Shown here: in pieces, positions 29,694 to 42,038 of the stretch
How the letters are laid out: each line of letters opens with the position of its first letter
How positions within the stretch are numbered: position 1 is the stretch's first letter
Assembly (NCBI GenBank): GCA_964030475.1
Contig: CAXIPT010000011.1
Span: 1,933,780-1,997,779 of the forward strand
Length of the DNA: 64,000 bases
Direction of reading: 5' to 3'
Source of the DNA: Tethya wilhelma
Lineage: Eukaryota; Porifera; Demospongiae; Tethyida; Tethyidae
Translations under genes and position numbers: made by a program
Notes under the pieces: model-generated
Seen by the model: only the letters and a program-made list of their open reading frames with translations
What the model was told of the DNA's origin: nothing
Database searches by the model: none

Positions 29694-31092
29694 TCCAATG
29701 CCGACTTACCTTAGGGGATGATCTTTGCTCAGAATTATGGGATCTTTTGGAAGAATCACAAGGTTGATAGTGAGAGATGCTCACGAGAGAGTTTTTCATA
29801 ATGGAGTCAAAGAAACCCTAACACAGATCAGATCAAGGTATTGGATTGTGAAAAGAAGGAGCCTTGTAAAGATGCTGATAAGACACTGTGTTTTGTGCAG
29901 ATGCCTCAAAGGGAAGTCATTCAACACACCACTTCCACCGCCTCTACCCGATTTTTGCATCAAAGAAGCACCTGCATTCACGAACACAGCTATCAACTTC
30001 GCTAGTCCACTCTATATTAGGACCCATGGTGTGACCAAGACCACAAAGGTATATATGGGTATGCTTATACACATGTTGTACTACACATGCAATCCACCTC
30101 GATGTAGTTCCTGACGTGTCAGCAACCACATTCATTTGATCTCTCAAGAGATTCTGTGCCAGGAGAGGCTTGCCACAAAAGTTTTTCTCAGACAGTGGAA
30201 AGACTTTCAAGAATAATTCAGAGCATCATGACTCATCCTGATGTCATCAACCATTTCACCAAAGTGAAAGTAGAATGGACGTTTAACTTTGAGAGAGCAC
30301 CCTGGTGGGGAGGATTTTTCAAGAGGATGGTCAAGTCTGTCGAACGATGTATAAAGAAGATGTCATTGGCCAAGCAAGGTTCACCCATGACAATTATAAG
30401 TTGTTGACTGCAGTCGTAGAGGTGGAAGCGATCGTCAACTAATGCCCACTCTCATTTGTGGCTACAGATGATATGGAAGAACCATTAACACTCTCACATT
30501 TAATCTCTGGACATCGACTTCTCAGCCTATACCTGACAATCTCCGTCACATTTAGAAGATAAATATAATGATAAAGACTTTGAGGTTACTCTAGACCACC
30601 TAAACAAGAGGTTAAAGCTTCTCGACAATGTTTGAATCACTTCTGGGAAAGATGGAAATATGAGTACCTAGCTCCTGGAGTTACAAGGAGCTCATCGCTT
30701 CAGCTGAGGAAGTCCTGTAACAACACCAGTCCAGATGGGAGATATTGTTGTAGTACATGATCAATTAAGACAACCTCGCAGGTTCTGGAAGTTAGCAAAG
30801 ATCAACCAATTGATCACAGGCAAGGATGGACAAGTGAGAGGAGCCGTACTCAAGAGTTCCTCCAAAGGATGGTAAAAATTACAACTCTGCAACATCCTCA
30901 TCAGTTACTGTATCCCGTGACTCGAGATCGACTCCAACAAACCTCACAGTCTACCAGAGGTTAATCCTGAAACAGATGCTCAAGTCAAAGAGATCGATGG
31001 TAGAGAAAGAGAAGATCCAACTCCAAGACAAACCGGCATCCAACATAAAATTCCATGTCATACTATTGTTGCTGTACACACACTTGTAACTA
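29694..31092 (+). mobile_element. BEL/Pao-type LTR retrotransposon, 3' half of pol, degenerate
   Basis: Reading along the plus strand: an integrase zinc-binding part (HERVFHNGVKETL then a C-x2-C pair in HCVLCRC), integrase core pieces, FERAPWWGGFFKRMVKSVER typical of BEL/Pao integrases, LTLSHLISGHRLLS, and a DUF5641-like end (GDIVVVHDQLRQPRRFWKLA). Stops and frameshifts interrupt it (for example a TAA at about 30440 inside the integrase end), and the 5' part with reverse transcriptase is absent because the sequence begins at the N at 29693. It is not capable of coding a complete polyprotein. Confidence 0.82.
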
Positions 31093-31330
31093 TGTTGTTA
31101 CACCACTGTGTTGAACCCACCCCCAGACAGTAACCTGTTGTACCTATATTGTTGTGTTTGTGTGACTTAGTCTGTTGTATAAAAGGAGTGCCAACTTATA
31201 CAGACTTAGTCTCAGATTGTTGAAGAATGAATTTATGTCAGTTGAAATTTTGAACTCATATGCTAGAGCAAGCTATACGTCAGACAGCTGGAGGTATATA
31301 TGCCGGGTCTAACTGTAGTCCAAGACTTTG
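31093..31330 (+). repeat. Possible 3' LTR of the BEL/Pao element
   Basis: AT-rich sequence immediately after the pol remnant, starting TGTTGTTACACC and holding a TATAAAAGG box near 31180. No second LTR is available for comparison, so the borders are guesses. Confidence 0.4.
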
Positions 31331-31596
31331 AATTTATTACAATAATCAGTTGTTGCCTGCAACTTGCACACACCTATTGAAAACTAGTCTCCCTTTCATT
31401 GCAGTGCATGCATGCAGTTATTATGTAGAAGACATTTATCAAGATACATTCAGTTTTTGTATAGTAAACAGGTAGCATAATTATATTAATAAAATTTAGC
31501 AATGATTGTATAATCATGATTATTTTACCAATTATTCATGAACACAAGCCTAGTCAATATATGATGATATTTTCGTTGCTGTATAAGTTTTTACCA

Positions 31597-32393
31597 TCAT
31601 TGAAACATAGCAATGACTTCATCAGGATTGCTAACATCTTTGTAACTATCAAAATCATCCAGCTCCTCAGCTGTGCAGATGATAATCCTGTCACCAGCCC
31701 ACAGGCCAAGAGAAGCAACATCATAATCTCCACCTCCACTCCCAGTGGAGTGAGTCAGACAGATGGTTAAACCTGACATCACACCCCAATCTGGGCTCCA
31801 CAGAATGTGGTCAGAATGTTCAGTAAAGGTGGATAACAAAGCTTGATATTTCTTAGGATCTAGGTACTCCTTCTTGTCCAGGTTCACTACCAGATAATGC
31901 TTGTCTTTATGCTTCTAGCCTTTGACACAGCCTGAGTAGCTGTATTAGATTTGTAGTTTTCGAAGATCTTCGTTGCATGAGAGTCAGAAAACTTTCCTGA
32001 GTCATACACAAATGAAAAGAGATTTCCCTTCTTCCACTGACCATCAGGAGGGAAGGGAGCAATATCAGAGTAGTCACCAGTAATGATAAGACGATCTCCA
32101 GCCCACTCTCCGATCAGGTGCTGAGAGAGGTACATCACATCCAGCTTCTTCTTGAGAGCGACAGGGAGCAGCTTGTCAAATGTCCCTGGTGGATACTGGT
32201 TCTCATTGGCACAGAGAAACTTGAGGCAAATGTTTTGTAGTGAGAACTGCTTCACTTCACTGCCCAGATTGACAAGAAAGAGTTGCAGCCAAGGTTGATA
32301 GGATCTATTGCGAAGTATCTCCCATGCTTTCTGTAAAAGGCTATGCATGCTCTGACTCTTTGTCACATTGTCAAACACGTAGTACTGGCCCAT
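31597..32393 (-). pseudogene. Frameshifted paralogue of the 314-residue WAGDR protein
   Basis: From the ATG at 32393 (MGQYYVFDNVTKSQSM) the frame follows the neighbour at 33684-34628 through SYQPWLQLFLVNLGSEVKQF and LIGEWAGDRLII. It leaves the frame near 31900 and stops at 31887. The rest continues in another frame (NLDKKEYLDPKKYQALL, LGLWAGDRIIICTAEELDD) to a stop at 31597. About six residues after GQWKKGN are deleted in frame, and the acidic tail of the neighbour is missing. One indel makes it a probable pseudogene, though a sequencing error would also explain a single shift. Confidence 0.75.
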
Positions 32394-33683
32394 GTCTTGA
32401 GTTTTGTTACACAGAATAATTTAACTTTATATAAGGATAGCTACTGTCTTTAGTTTGATCTCTTAGATATAACTGGCCTGAGTATATGAAATCTCAGACT
32501 TGAAAAGCAGCAAGTTATAACATGCCCATGCAGTGAACTAAAGGTTATTTGCTGACACTAATGATTACATGCCAACCACAAATTACAAATCATAGTTTTA
32601 GCACTTTGCATATAATTTATAGCTACACAGTATGATAATCGTGTAGCTGGAGATGTATAATGCCATGTAGATACAAAGCAAACTAAACAGTCTGTCATCT
32701 TACGTCATTTGTAGGATAATGTCTATGACTACATGTTGCTGGGAGGGTAATTAAGTTCGTAACTTTGTAATATGTTCATTCTATGTCTAGGGGCTGGCCT
32801 GCAGCACTATGTCACATGCCAGTAGCAACTCGTGTTGGTTGTGCATGCATGATGCTAAAACCATTGGGCAGCACTCTGGAAATGAATTGCTTTGTTTATT
32901 ATTATTAAGTAATTTCCTCTAGTAATGGTTTCTGTGAAACTACTCTATGCACACCCATGCATGGGTATACAGTGAGTTGAAAACTTTACTGCCATCCTCT
33001 CTAAATAATGCCTGCTCGTACCTGTCTGCCAGGGTTATGCACAGCAGGCAGAGAATGCATCTATTAGATGCCTTTCCAATTTGTCTAAAAAGGCTGCTCT
33101 TAAGCACCTAGCTAGTTCAACGGGACTCAGATCTATTTCCACCTGTCTGTTCATGCAATCCAGAGAAGCAATGCTATGCATAATAGAGCAGCCAATCTTT
33201 CACAAAGAAGCGTATACCAAGAAGAGAATTTTCGCTTCTAGAAGTCTGCTTCTGCTGCTGTTGCTACACATATGAAACACAGCTAGTCAGATAACAAGTT
33301 TCTTTGCTAGCTGATTGCAAAATGATGGAAGTTGGGAAAAGACCACCTGCAGCGTCACGTAGTGAGGTAAATTGCTTGACCTGGTCAAGGCCAAAGAGGA
33401 GTAGTGCATGCATGCACTGTTAATTTTGTTCACCGTCTTGGCCACAGTTATATGCATGCTTGACCTGAAATTCAGTAGTGGTTATATATCAACCTAAGAA
33501 CACATGAATATCGGTCATGATGTTACAAAATTATTCTATATATGTTGCTGCACATTCAAATTAATCGTTCCACAAGTAACCTAAATGAATACAATTAAAT
33601 TAATACATTGCAAATAATATACTGTGTGTCCTAAGTTTAGTGAATGATACTGTCCACTTCCGTCTCCATCACTCGGCATCTCT
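32394..33683. other. Spacer between the two WAGDR paralogues
   Basis: No gene recognised. Unique AT-rich sequence with several GCATGCAT runs; a short open start near 33323 (MMEVGKRPPAASRSE) ends in a GTAAAT donor-like site, but no continuation was found. Confidence 0.45.
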
Positions 33684-34628
33684 TCAAGGTTTCAGCATAC
33701 TCGAGTCCTCCATTCTCATGCGCTTCTGTTCAGGAGCAAAGTCCTCTTCTTCCACGTCAAAGTCTTCTTCTTCTACATCAAAGGTACTAATTCTTTCATC
33801 AGGATTAACTTTCAGTGTGAAGGTACTAATGACTTGGTCTGGATTACTAACATCTTTGTAACTCTCAAAATCATCCAGATCCTCAGCTGTGCAGATGATA
33901 ATCCTGTCACCAGCCCACAGGCCGAGAGTAGGGGCATCGTAATCTCCATTTCCATGTCCGGTAGAGTGAGTTAGATAGATGGTTAAACCTGACATCACAT
34001 CGCAGCCTGGACTCCAAAGAATGCTGTGCGACTCTTCAGCAAACCTGTATAGCAAAGCTTGATACATTTCGGGATCTAGGCACTCTTTCTTGTCCAGGTT
34101 CACCACTAGATGATGCTTATCTTTAAGAAATGCTTCCAATCTTCGACACAGAGATGTTACATTAGCTTTGTAGTTTTCAAAGATCTTTTTTACATGAGAG
34201 TCTGAAAACTTTCCTGAGTCCGCCAACACAAATGAGCAGAGATTGTCTAGCATCCATGGATTTCCTTTCTTCCACTGACCATCAGGAGGGAAGGGGCAAT
34301 AGTCAGAGCACTCACCACTAATGATAAGACGATCTCCAGCCCACTCCCCAATCAGGTTCTGAGAGAGGTACATCACATCCAGCTTCTTCTTGAGAGCAAC
34401 AGGAAGCAGCTTGTCAAATGTCCCTGGTTGATACTGGTCCTCATTGGCACAGAGAAACTTGAGGCAAATGTTTTGTAGTGAGAACTGCTTCACTTCACTG
34501 CCCAGATTGACAAGAAAGAGTTGCAGCCAGGGTTGATAGGATCTGCCATCAAGCATCTCATCTGCTCTCTTAAGAAGACCAATAGACTGACTCTTTGTCA
34601 CATTGGCAAAAATGTAACCTTGAACCAT
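33684..34628 (-). CDS. Uncharacterised intracellular protein with two WAGDR motifs, 314 aa
   Basis: Intronless frame without signal peptide or membrane segment. Two segments share a motif: LIGEWAGDRLIISGE at about residues 92-106 and LGLWAGDRIIICTAEDLDDF at about 233-252, each preceded by a similar layout, suggesting an ancient internal duplication. The N-terminal third has a leucine-rich helical look (SYQPWLQLFLVNLGSEVKQF). The end is acidic and repeats DVEEEDF twice. I do not recognise the family. The adjacent frameshifted copy shows recent tandem duplication. Its function cannot be inferred from sequence alone; a nuclear or cytosolic location is only a guess from the absence of targeting signals. 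Confidence 0.7.
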   Translation of the reverse strand: MVQGYIFANVTKSQSIGLLKRADEMLDGRSYQPWLQLFLVNLGSEVKQFSLQNICLKFLCANEDQYQPGTFDKLLPVALKKKLDVMYLSQNLIGEWAGDRLIISGECSDYCPFPPDGQWKKGNPWMLDNLCSFVLADSGKFSDSHVKKIFENYKANVTSLCRRLEAFLKDKHHLVVNLDKKECLDPEMYQALLYRFAEESHSILWSPGCDVMSGLTIYLTHSTGHGNGDYDAPTLGLWAGDRIIICTAEDLDDFESYKDVSNPDQVISTFTLKVNPDERISTFDVEEEDFDVEEEDFAPEQKRMRMEDSSMLKP

Positions 34629-35179
34629 TTTGAGTTTAGTTCAACAAAACACTATTAAGTCTCAAGTCAGATACTACAACTGCCAACTACCAACTTGTCA
34701 TGAAATCACAAACAATATTCTATGCATGCCCAGTGCATGAGCACTTTAATATGAGAACTGTATTATGTAACACTGAATGCAATTAACCACAAATTTGCAA
34801 TTTACAATTATAATGACTCAGTGTCAAAGTCCACTATGTCTAGGTGCATGAGCACACATATAAACACAGCTAAGAAACTTTTAAATGTCTTATGGTAGCT
34901 ACTACAATACAATAATATTTATAGCTAGTATGGTTATGCTCTGGTTGTGAGGATCTCTCTCGTCTTCTCTTTTTGAGCAGCATGCAATTAAGCACTGATC
35001 GTGAAAAAATAGATTTATACCTGTCCTGATGCCAAGTTAGGTATCAGCTTTTCTCAAATCATGAAACCTGACTGTTAGCTTTTTTGGTACTGAGTATAGA
35101 GATACAGATAAGCATAGCTGCATGCTTAATTCTTCTTAGACTACATAATAGAATTGGTCTAATACGCTTCATTTTCTTT
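34629..35179. other. Interval upstream of the WAGDR gene
   Basis: No exon recognised; AT-rich. It should contain the promoter of the minus-strand WAGDR gene close to 34629, but no motif stands out. Confidence 0.4.
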
Positions 35180-35470
35180 TTTTTTTTTCATGTTTACTTA
35201 GTGATAGTGACCAAATTCTCTACTGAAGCATTCATGCACTTCAGTCCTATGCTTACAAGGGCTGACTGCTCTGTATTTCTTAGTGTTGCTGATACTGCAT
35301 GCATGTGTTGTTAACATGGAGTGCACTACTGTAGGTATGTGGCCTTGTTTGTCTACTCTTAATTGTGAAAGTCTTAGAGTCAGTATGTGAGAACAAACTT
35401 TTATACATGATACTGGCAAGATTAAAATTAATAATAAATGTCATTATGACGCTAAAATCTGACCCATTAT
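35180..35470 (-). pseudogene. Second tail fragment of a beta-helix membrane protein gene
   Basis: Minus-strand sequence with AAGTTTGTTCTCACA, AGACAAACAAGGCCAC and GTTAACAACACA aligns to the C-terminal cytoplasmic tail of the neighbouring gene (about 35640-35830), with insertions and several frame changes. Only this tail is present, so it is a relic of another copy. Confidence 0.7.
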
Positions 35471-35565
35471 GTCTTTTCCAAAAATAGTTTGGCAGGTGCC
35501 CCCTAACTAGTTGCACACACACACACAAAAAATACATGGTTCAGCCACACCTATATACTGTCACT

Positions 35566-38500
35566 TTAGAGGAGTATATATAATTTTGAAGTTCCCTCCT
35601 TCTCTTCATGGAAACTGGTTTCAACAACATCAGAGATTGTAAGCAAATTTTCTGGTGAAGCTTCCACTACTGTCCTACTTACAGGAACTGACTCCTCGCC
35701 ATTCTTCTGTATTGCTGATACTGTGTTGTTAACAGGGAGTACAGTACGTGGCCTTGTTTGTCTGTGCAGTTTAGTACTAATCTTATGAAAGAGTTTTGTG
35801 AGAACAAACTTGTATACGTGATACCCAAGGAGTGTTAGAAATGTTACGAATGCAATGCTAACTGAAATGTAACCCACTACACTCTGACTGTCTTTATTCT
35901 CAGTAATAAAAGTAGCAATAGTCAATACTCCAAGATTTAAGAGTGACATCGTTTCAAGAATTTCAACAATTTGATGTTTGTGGACTTTGCGAAGTAGTAG
36001 AGTAGTGACCATTTTACTGAGTTGGAATTCTGATATTGAAGTTAATTTGAAGTTCTGTTCAATTCCCATTCCTTGAACTTTGCGTTTGCTTTCAACTGTT
36101 TGTTTCCATGCATAAATTATCACAATTGCTGTACTAATGCTGACAAGGTTGGTATGAGGATCCCCAAGAATATTCAAAGCTGATATAAGATACAAGACAA
36201 CACGAACTAACAATAGCAGTCCAATCCAATAACGATAGTCTTTGTTTTAAGGATTGTGATAAGTATCCATTATTGCAATGACTTTAGCATTTCCAATGAT
36301 CCATTTCAATGGTCCTCTGTTTGGACAGTAGACAAACCACTGCCAAGTGAAGAGTATAAAAGTGAATGCTGTACCTACCATAGCAACGACAAGAGCTGTG
36401 ATAAAAAGAGGAATATGCTTTGGACTGAGGTATTTGATATTAGCATCAACCAGCCAAACCAGTTCATGTGAGCCATCAGAGTACTGAAGTGTTGTAACTG
36501 ACAATGAATCAATGATTGTACGAAGTAGCTTTGTGTAAGAGAGCAAGATAAGAGTAGCAAGCGTTGCTATAGGGTTCTTTCCTGCAGTAAGCAGCCTTGC
36601 AAACTTGGTTGAGTGTTCACTAATGACTATAATTGCAACAACCAATGAAATTATGAATAACGGAAAGGCAAATTGTAGCCAAATTTTTGTGTAGCTATCC
36701 ATTCCATCAAAGAAGCAGGTCTGAAATCCAAAGTCTAGATTAAGCCATGCATGCTATGAAGACACTCAATATCTTTGTTTTGTCACGAGGAAAGAAGATG
36801 GCACGATTTGCTACAAAGATGTTAGCATAAAATATGAGACCATTAAACGTTCCGACAGCTACTGTAAGGTTCAACTTAAGAATAATGAGAACTAGTGCTA
36901 TACCAGCTAAAGCAAAGACAATGAGTAGTGCTAGCCAGTTGTTAGAACATGGCCTGCATTGTGAACTACCAAGAGAGAGACTAAGACCATCCTCACAAGA
37001 TCCGCAGAGCTTTTCTGAGCGATTGAATGCACATAATTTGTTAGCACCATTTTCAATATTCATATTGACTGAAATGTTTTCGGTTGCTGGTTCACAGTAG
37101 TCAAATGGACAATATTTGTGGAGTATATAGCTATTTTGATGATTTGTAGTGTTTTCAAAAGAAAACCAAGTAATTCCACTTCTCTTAACAGTTTCTTTGT
37201 CAATGGAACAGTCTGATATGTATTCAGGTTTGAGTATAGCATTACATTCACAACGTTTACCATTGTCTTGGAAACCAATTGGACATAGTTTAATGGCTAC
37301 AATAATGCTTGCTCTGGAAATCCCATTATTCATACAAGGACCATCAGCATAGAGTTGAAGCTCTTCTGATTTGTGTTGAGTGAGAATACTGTAGTTTAAA
37401 TTAGTACAACTGCCATCTGTATTAGTCTGTTGAACACTCTCTCCTTCACCAAGTTTAGCTTGCAGAGTCGCTACAGATGCCTGTATTGTGCTGTTTGCTA
37501 TTGAGTTGTTGATATGGTCGACTGCAACAAGTGACACTGTAAATGTCTCTCCCTTTGTAACATACTTCGGATAAGGATGGAAACTGCAGTCTGGTTGATT
37601 GTGTCTACAGAAACAAACACGAACTGGTTTGGATGATATTGTTTTGTTTGATTTTAAGCCTTCTTTTGTAAGATTTGTAATGTTGAGAAGATAGTCAACT
37701 GCACTTAAAGATTTTGGAACATTTGATTTGTAAAATATCTCAGCAAAAGAACTTGGTCTACACCTGTCTAATAGACCACCATAAAGCACATCTCCAGCTC
37801 TTGTAGCTGAATTGTTAAAAAAATATGTATTTTGAATCAACTCTGTAACATAATGGTTAATATTATTGTTGTTTGGGTTGTACACGTACGCTTATCCCTT
37901 GAATAAAGCATTCATCGTTTTTTACTCTTATCCGTGAAAGGACTGGAAGAGCAGGTAGCAGAAGTTGTATTATCAGCAAGATACAATGCTCCCCCGTAGT
38001 CAGCAGTGTTGCTATCCAAAATAAAGCAAATTTTTTCACACTCATAGTCCAAAATTTTTACCCAGCAAAAGTTTTCACAACCTACAGTATTATCGTCATA
38101 AGATTCTTTCAGCAAGTAGATTTTTGAACTTCCCTCTAAACACATTCCACCTCCTCTCTCAGCGTGATTACCAATAATGTTAGTTTTGGATTCATTTGTC
38201 AGTCTTGTTATGGAACTAATGGCATGAATACCTCCACCTTTTGTGCCTGCATTGTTTCCATTAATATTGATATGACTGTTGAAGTTCAGTTCACTCTGGT
38301 AGGCATAGATGCCTCCACCAGACATGGATGCAGTGTTGTGAGATACACAAACAGATCCATATGCATAAAGCTTGCTTTGTATAGCAGCAATTGCCCCACC
38401 TTGTATAGCCTTGTTGTGCATGAGGTCTACTTTACCTACAAAGACAATCTCACTTTGAAAAATGGTTAATGCTCCTCCTTCATCAGAATTTGATGTACTG

Positions 38501-40280
38501 GAAAACTGATACGAGTTATTCATAATATTGGTGTATCCCACGAATGTCAATTTGCTAGAGTAAGCAAAAAGTGATACATTGTTATGTGAAACAGTGGTAT
38601 TACCAGAAAAATATAGAGTGCTTTGTATTGCATAAATTACTCCAGTGTCGGCCATGCTGTTTTGAATATCAAGAAGTCCATTACTGTTGAATGTCACATC
38701 AGTATAATAAAACACTGACCCACTACTTGTGCAACTGTTGTTTCTGAAATTGCTATAGTTGTATGTGCTTATGCTACTATTGTCAGCATACACTGCGCCG
38801 CCATCTCCAGTCACTTTGTTACTGTTGAAACTGCTACTAACAATAGTTATATTTGGACTTAGGTAAGCATACACTGCTCCACCCACCCCTGCTATTCCTG
38901 GTAGGCCTGCAGTATTGCTGTTGAGTATACTATTGACTATAGTGATATTGGAACTAACAGAGAAACTTATTGCTCCACCAAATATACAATATACAGTCCA
39001 TCCACTTGCCATATTTTTGTTTAGAATGCTATTCCGGATAGTTATACCATGACTTGACAATGCATACACTGCTCCGCCAATTCCACCCTTAACTCCAAAT
39101 GCAGTGTTTTTTGTAAGATTGCTATTGACTACAGTGATATCTCGGCTGTTTTGAAAAGACACTGCTCCACCATATCCATGCTGTCATGTTTGGATACAAA
39201 CAAAATGGAGTGTATAGAGCACGAAAAAGTCAAGATTCCAAATTCCATAAATAGACGACCAAATCTTAAATGACCAAACTGGTTCTTTGCTTGACCAATA
39301 ATCCATGTGAAAATATTCCACAACAGCTGGTGACATCATAACTTGGCTTGTTAAAACAAAGCCATTCATCAAACTTGAAGTTGCAGATATTCGAAATGTT
39401 ATATTATTTACTCTTGAGGCATAAGCAGTGTTGCTGATGAATGAGCTACTCACTATGGTGATGTTGTGACAAGACCAAGCATATACTGCTCCACCAGCTA
39501 CATTTTTTCCAATCACCTTGTTGTTGACCAAGATACTATTGATGATAGAGATGTTGGAACTCAATTCAGCGTATATTGCTCCACCAGCTCCATGTGCTGA
39601 ATAATCTCCATTCCAGCTATTGTCCACGGTGTTGTTCTGGAATGTACAGTCCTGAATAAAAATGCCCACCATAGTGTTCAGAATAATGATCGCTCCACCA
39701 GCCTTACTCACTTTGACTAGGCCATCTACTGGATCAATAAAAGTATATTGAACCTCTTTCCCAGTGTTAGAAGAGAAAAAGGTTCGCATGATATTGACAA
39801 TGGTCACATTAACTATATATGCAATCCAGTTCCTTTACGTCCCTGACCATCAAAACTACAATCTTCTACTGTGAACTCTTCAACCCTGGTGACTTCATTA
39901 TTGACACACCCAAAAAGAGCTAATCCTCTCATACTAACTATCCTGTCTGACTCAAATATAAACCTGGCAGTCTCATAGCAGGTGATTGATGTATCAGTAC
40001 TAGTAGGAGAGATTCCTTTGGGTTCGATGGACAATGAGGAAATATTTATGAGGGAGAGCTCTGAATCAAGGCTGTGGTTCCCAGGTAGAAGGATAAGGGT
40101 TATGTTGGAGGTAAAGTAGTTTCTGGATTTTGTAGAATACTGGGAGAGAGTGAAGCAAGGCACACCTTCTTCAGGACACGGAATGTTTGATGATGGTGTG
40201 ACATAGTAGGTCTCAGCAAATGTGAGCACTATGTTCCAAGCCACTATTGTTATCAGTACCTTAACTGGAAATCCCTCCAT
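35566..40280 (-). pseudogene. Broken gene for a secreted-type beta-helix protein with multi-span membrane C-terminus
   Basis: Frames in order: 40280-39813, 39807-39184, 39162-37912, 37885-36740, 36702-36247, 36213-35566. It starts with a signal peptide (MEGFPVKVLITIVAWNIVLT), followed by many repeats of the type GGAVYA...NITIVSSSF..N, the pattern of right-handed parallel beta-helix / Pmp-like repeats. A Cys-rich segment follows (FNRSEKLCGSCEDGLSLSLG) and then several membrane spans and a cytoplasmic tail. Lesions: a frame change in ATATATAG at about 39815; another between 39420 and 39160; two near 37880-37940; a four-base duplication (GCATGCATGG for GCATGG) near 36745; and an in-frame TAA at about 36247 in HNP-stop-NKDYRYW. 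With this many breaks it is very likely a pseudogene, unless some are assembly errors. Confidence 0.8.
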
Positions 40281-42038
40281 TCTTAATTCATTAGAATTAA
40301 CACACTATGCAACAACCAAACGTTTTTACAGCAGTATCAACTTGACAAGTTAATAGAGTGCTGCAAAAGATAAGTAAGGTGTAATAATGATTAAAACAAT
40401 TCATAATGAGAACATGCAGTGTACAAAAAAGCCATTATCCTCGTCTTTGCATACATTCATGACATCATTATTTTTTGTATATATGTGCTGACTAAAGAGT
40501 TTAAGAATGCATTCAGCTATGATTACTAATAAAAAGTTAAAATTCATGCCTGTCAGTTGTAATATTCAATTTAGACAATTCATATCTGTTGCAAGCAAGC
40601 AACTTGCTGAGTTTCTAAGCGCACAAAAATGAAACTGTCATGCATGTACAAAATTAAAGCATGCTCAACATACCTACATACGTACTTTTTACAGTACTGC
40701 CCATTTCTACACTTCTCACTTTTATGAATTTTTTTGCTATATTTGTACTATTAATTTTGCTACTTAATACTAATAATAATGCTTAGCTATATTTTATTGT
40801 GGATCCATGGGCTTAATAATTGTTGGAATTTAATGGTTTTGCTTAATTTCAGAAGGTTGAAAACAAGAATAGGGCCATGAAGGGCTGTCATAATTTTTTG
40901 TATTGTGCCTTGTTTTGGTCATATAAAAAGTTTGAGACTGACCACAGAATTGAAATTGCTGATTACAAGAGAATGCCATTTATCTGTTATCTTGTGACTA
41001 TCTTTATATACTGCTCTTTGTCTTGTTTTATCTACCGACTTCTACTTTTAGCTCTCTCAAAGCTTTAAATAAAGTCAACTGACTAGAGCATATTATATTT
41101 ATGATGTTTTTAGAGATGCAATGCCAATTCTCGTCATTCACATCCAACCTATGTTCACCATTTACATTATTCATGTGACTAATGGTACCAAGCTCTCTCC
41201 TTGCTTATTTTCTAAGGCAACATTTGCAAAGGAGAAGCCGGGAAGAAGGTTACACTGTTGTAGCTATAATAAGAACAACAATGCAATGTCATGCATCTCA
41301 AACTCTATAGCTTACCCTTGAGTTTATCAGTTATTAAATGACAGCTAAGTGTGATGCTACCTTGTTCCAATTTACTGAGTTGTCTGTATTATTGTCTCTG
41401 CTCTCCTCTTTTGTAATGGATTTTTAAGTCCTCTTGAATCACAAACTGACTAAGGCGGACTTAAATGAATTTGACACAATGACTATGCAAATTTTGATTA
41501 TAAGACTTGTTTGCTAAAATAGGCAGCAATATAAATTTTTAATGATCATGATCAAAGTGGGAATCAATCCCTTTGGTCATTCAACAAGTATGTAGACACG
41601 ACTAACCATTTATATAATGCATGCATTCTTTGGCAATTGATCCTAATATATAGTCAAAGTCTCCCACCCATTCTTGAGAGTATCTCTACTATGAAGGCGT
41701 AATCAATACCACCTCTCAACAAAGTTGTGTGTCTGCACATTGTGCTTATACTATAGTTCAATAAAGGTGTATTATTTCCTCTGCTGTCATACATCCTCAA
41801 CTTTTTAAATACATTTACTAGGGATTTGTTAATTCTTCCTTTAGGTGTGACAGTTAAATAAAATACAAACCCTTGGGGGAGAAAATGTGACATGATAAAC
41901 TAGCTTATTCAAATTTCTCACAGCTTCTGCATGCACTTTGTTTCAAACCTTCCAGCAAATGGGAGCTCTTATGTACTTCCTTGTTACTCAGTGTATAAAT
42001 TATACTATGTGAATATGTGTGACTTACTTTCTATTTAG
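40281..42038. other. Interval between the beta-helix gene and the CFAP65 fragment
   Basis: No exon recognised. A single-arm relative of the palindromic MITE lies at about 40675-40760. The 79-residue minus-strand frame ending at 41654 has no recognisable domain. Confidence 0.45.
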
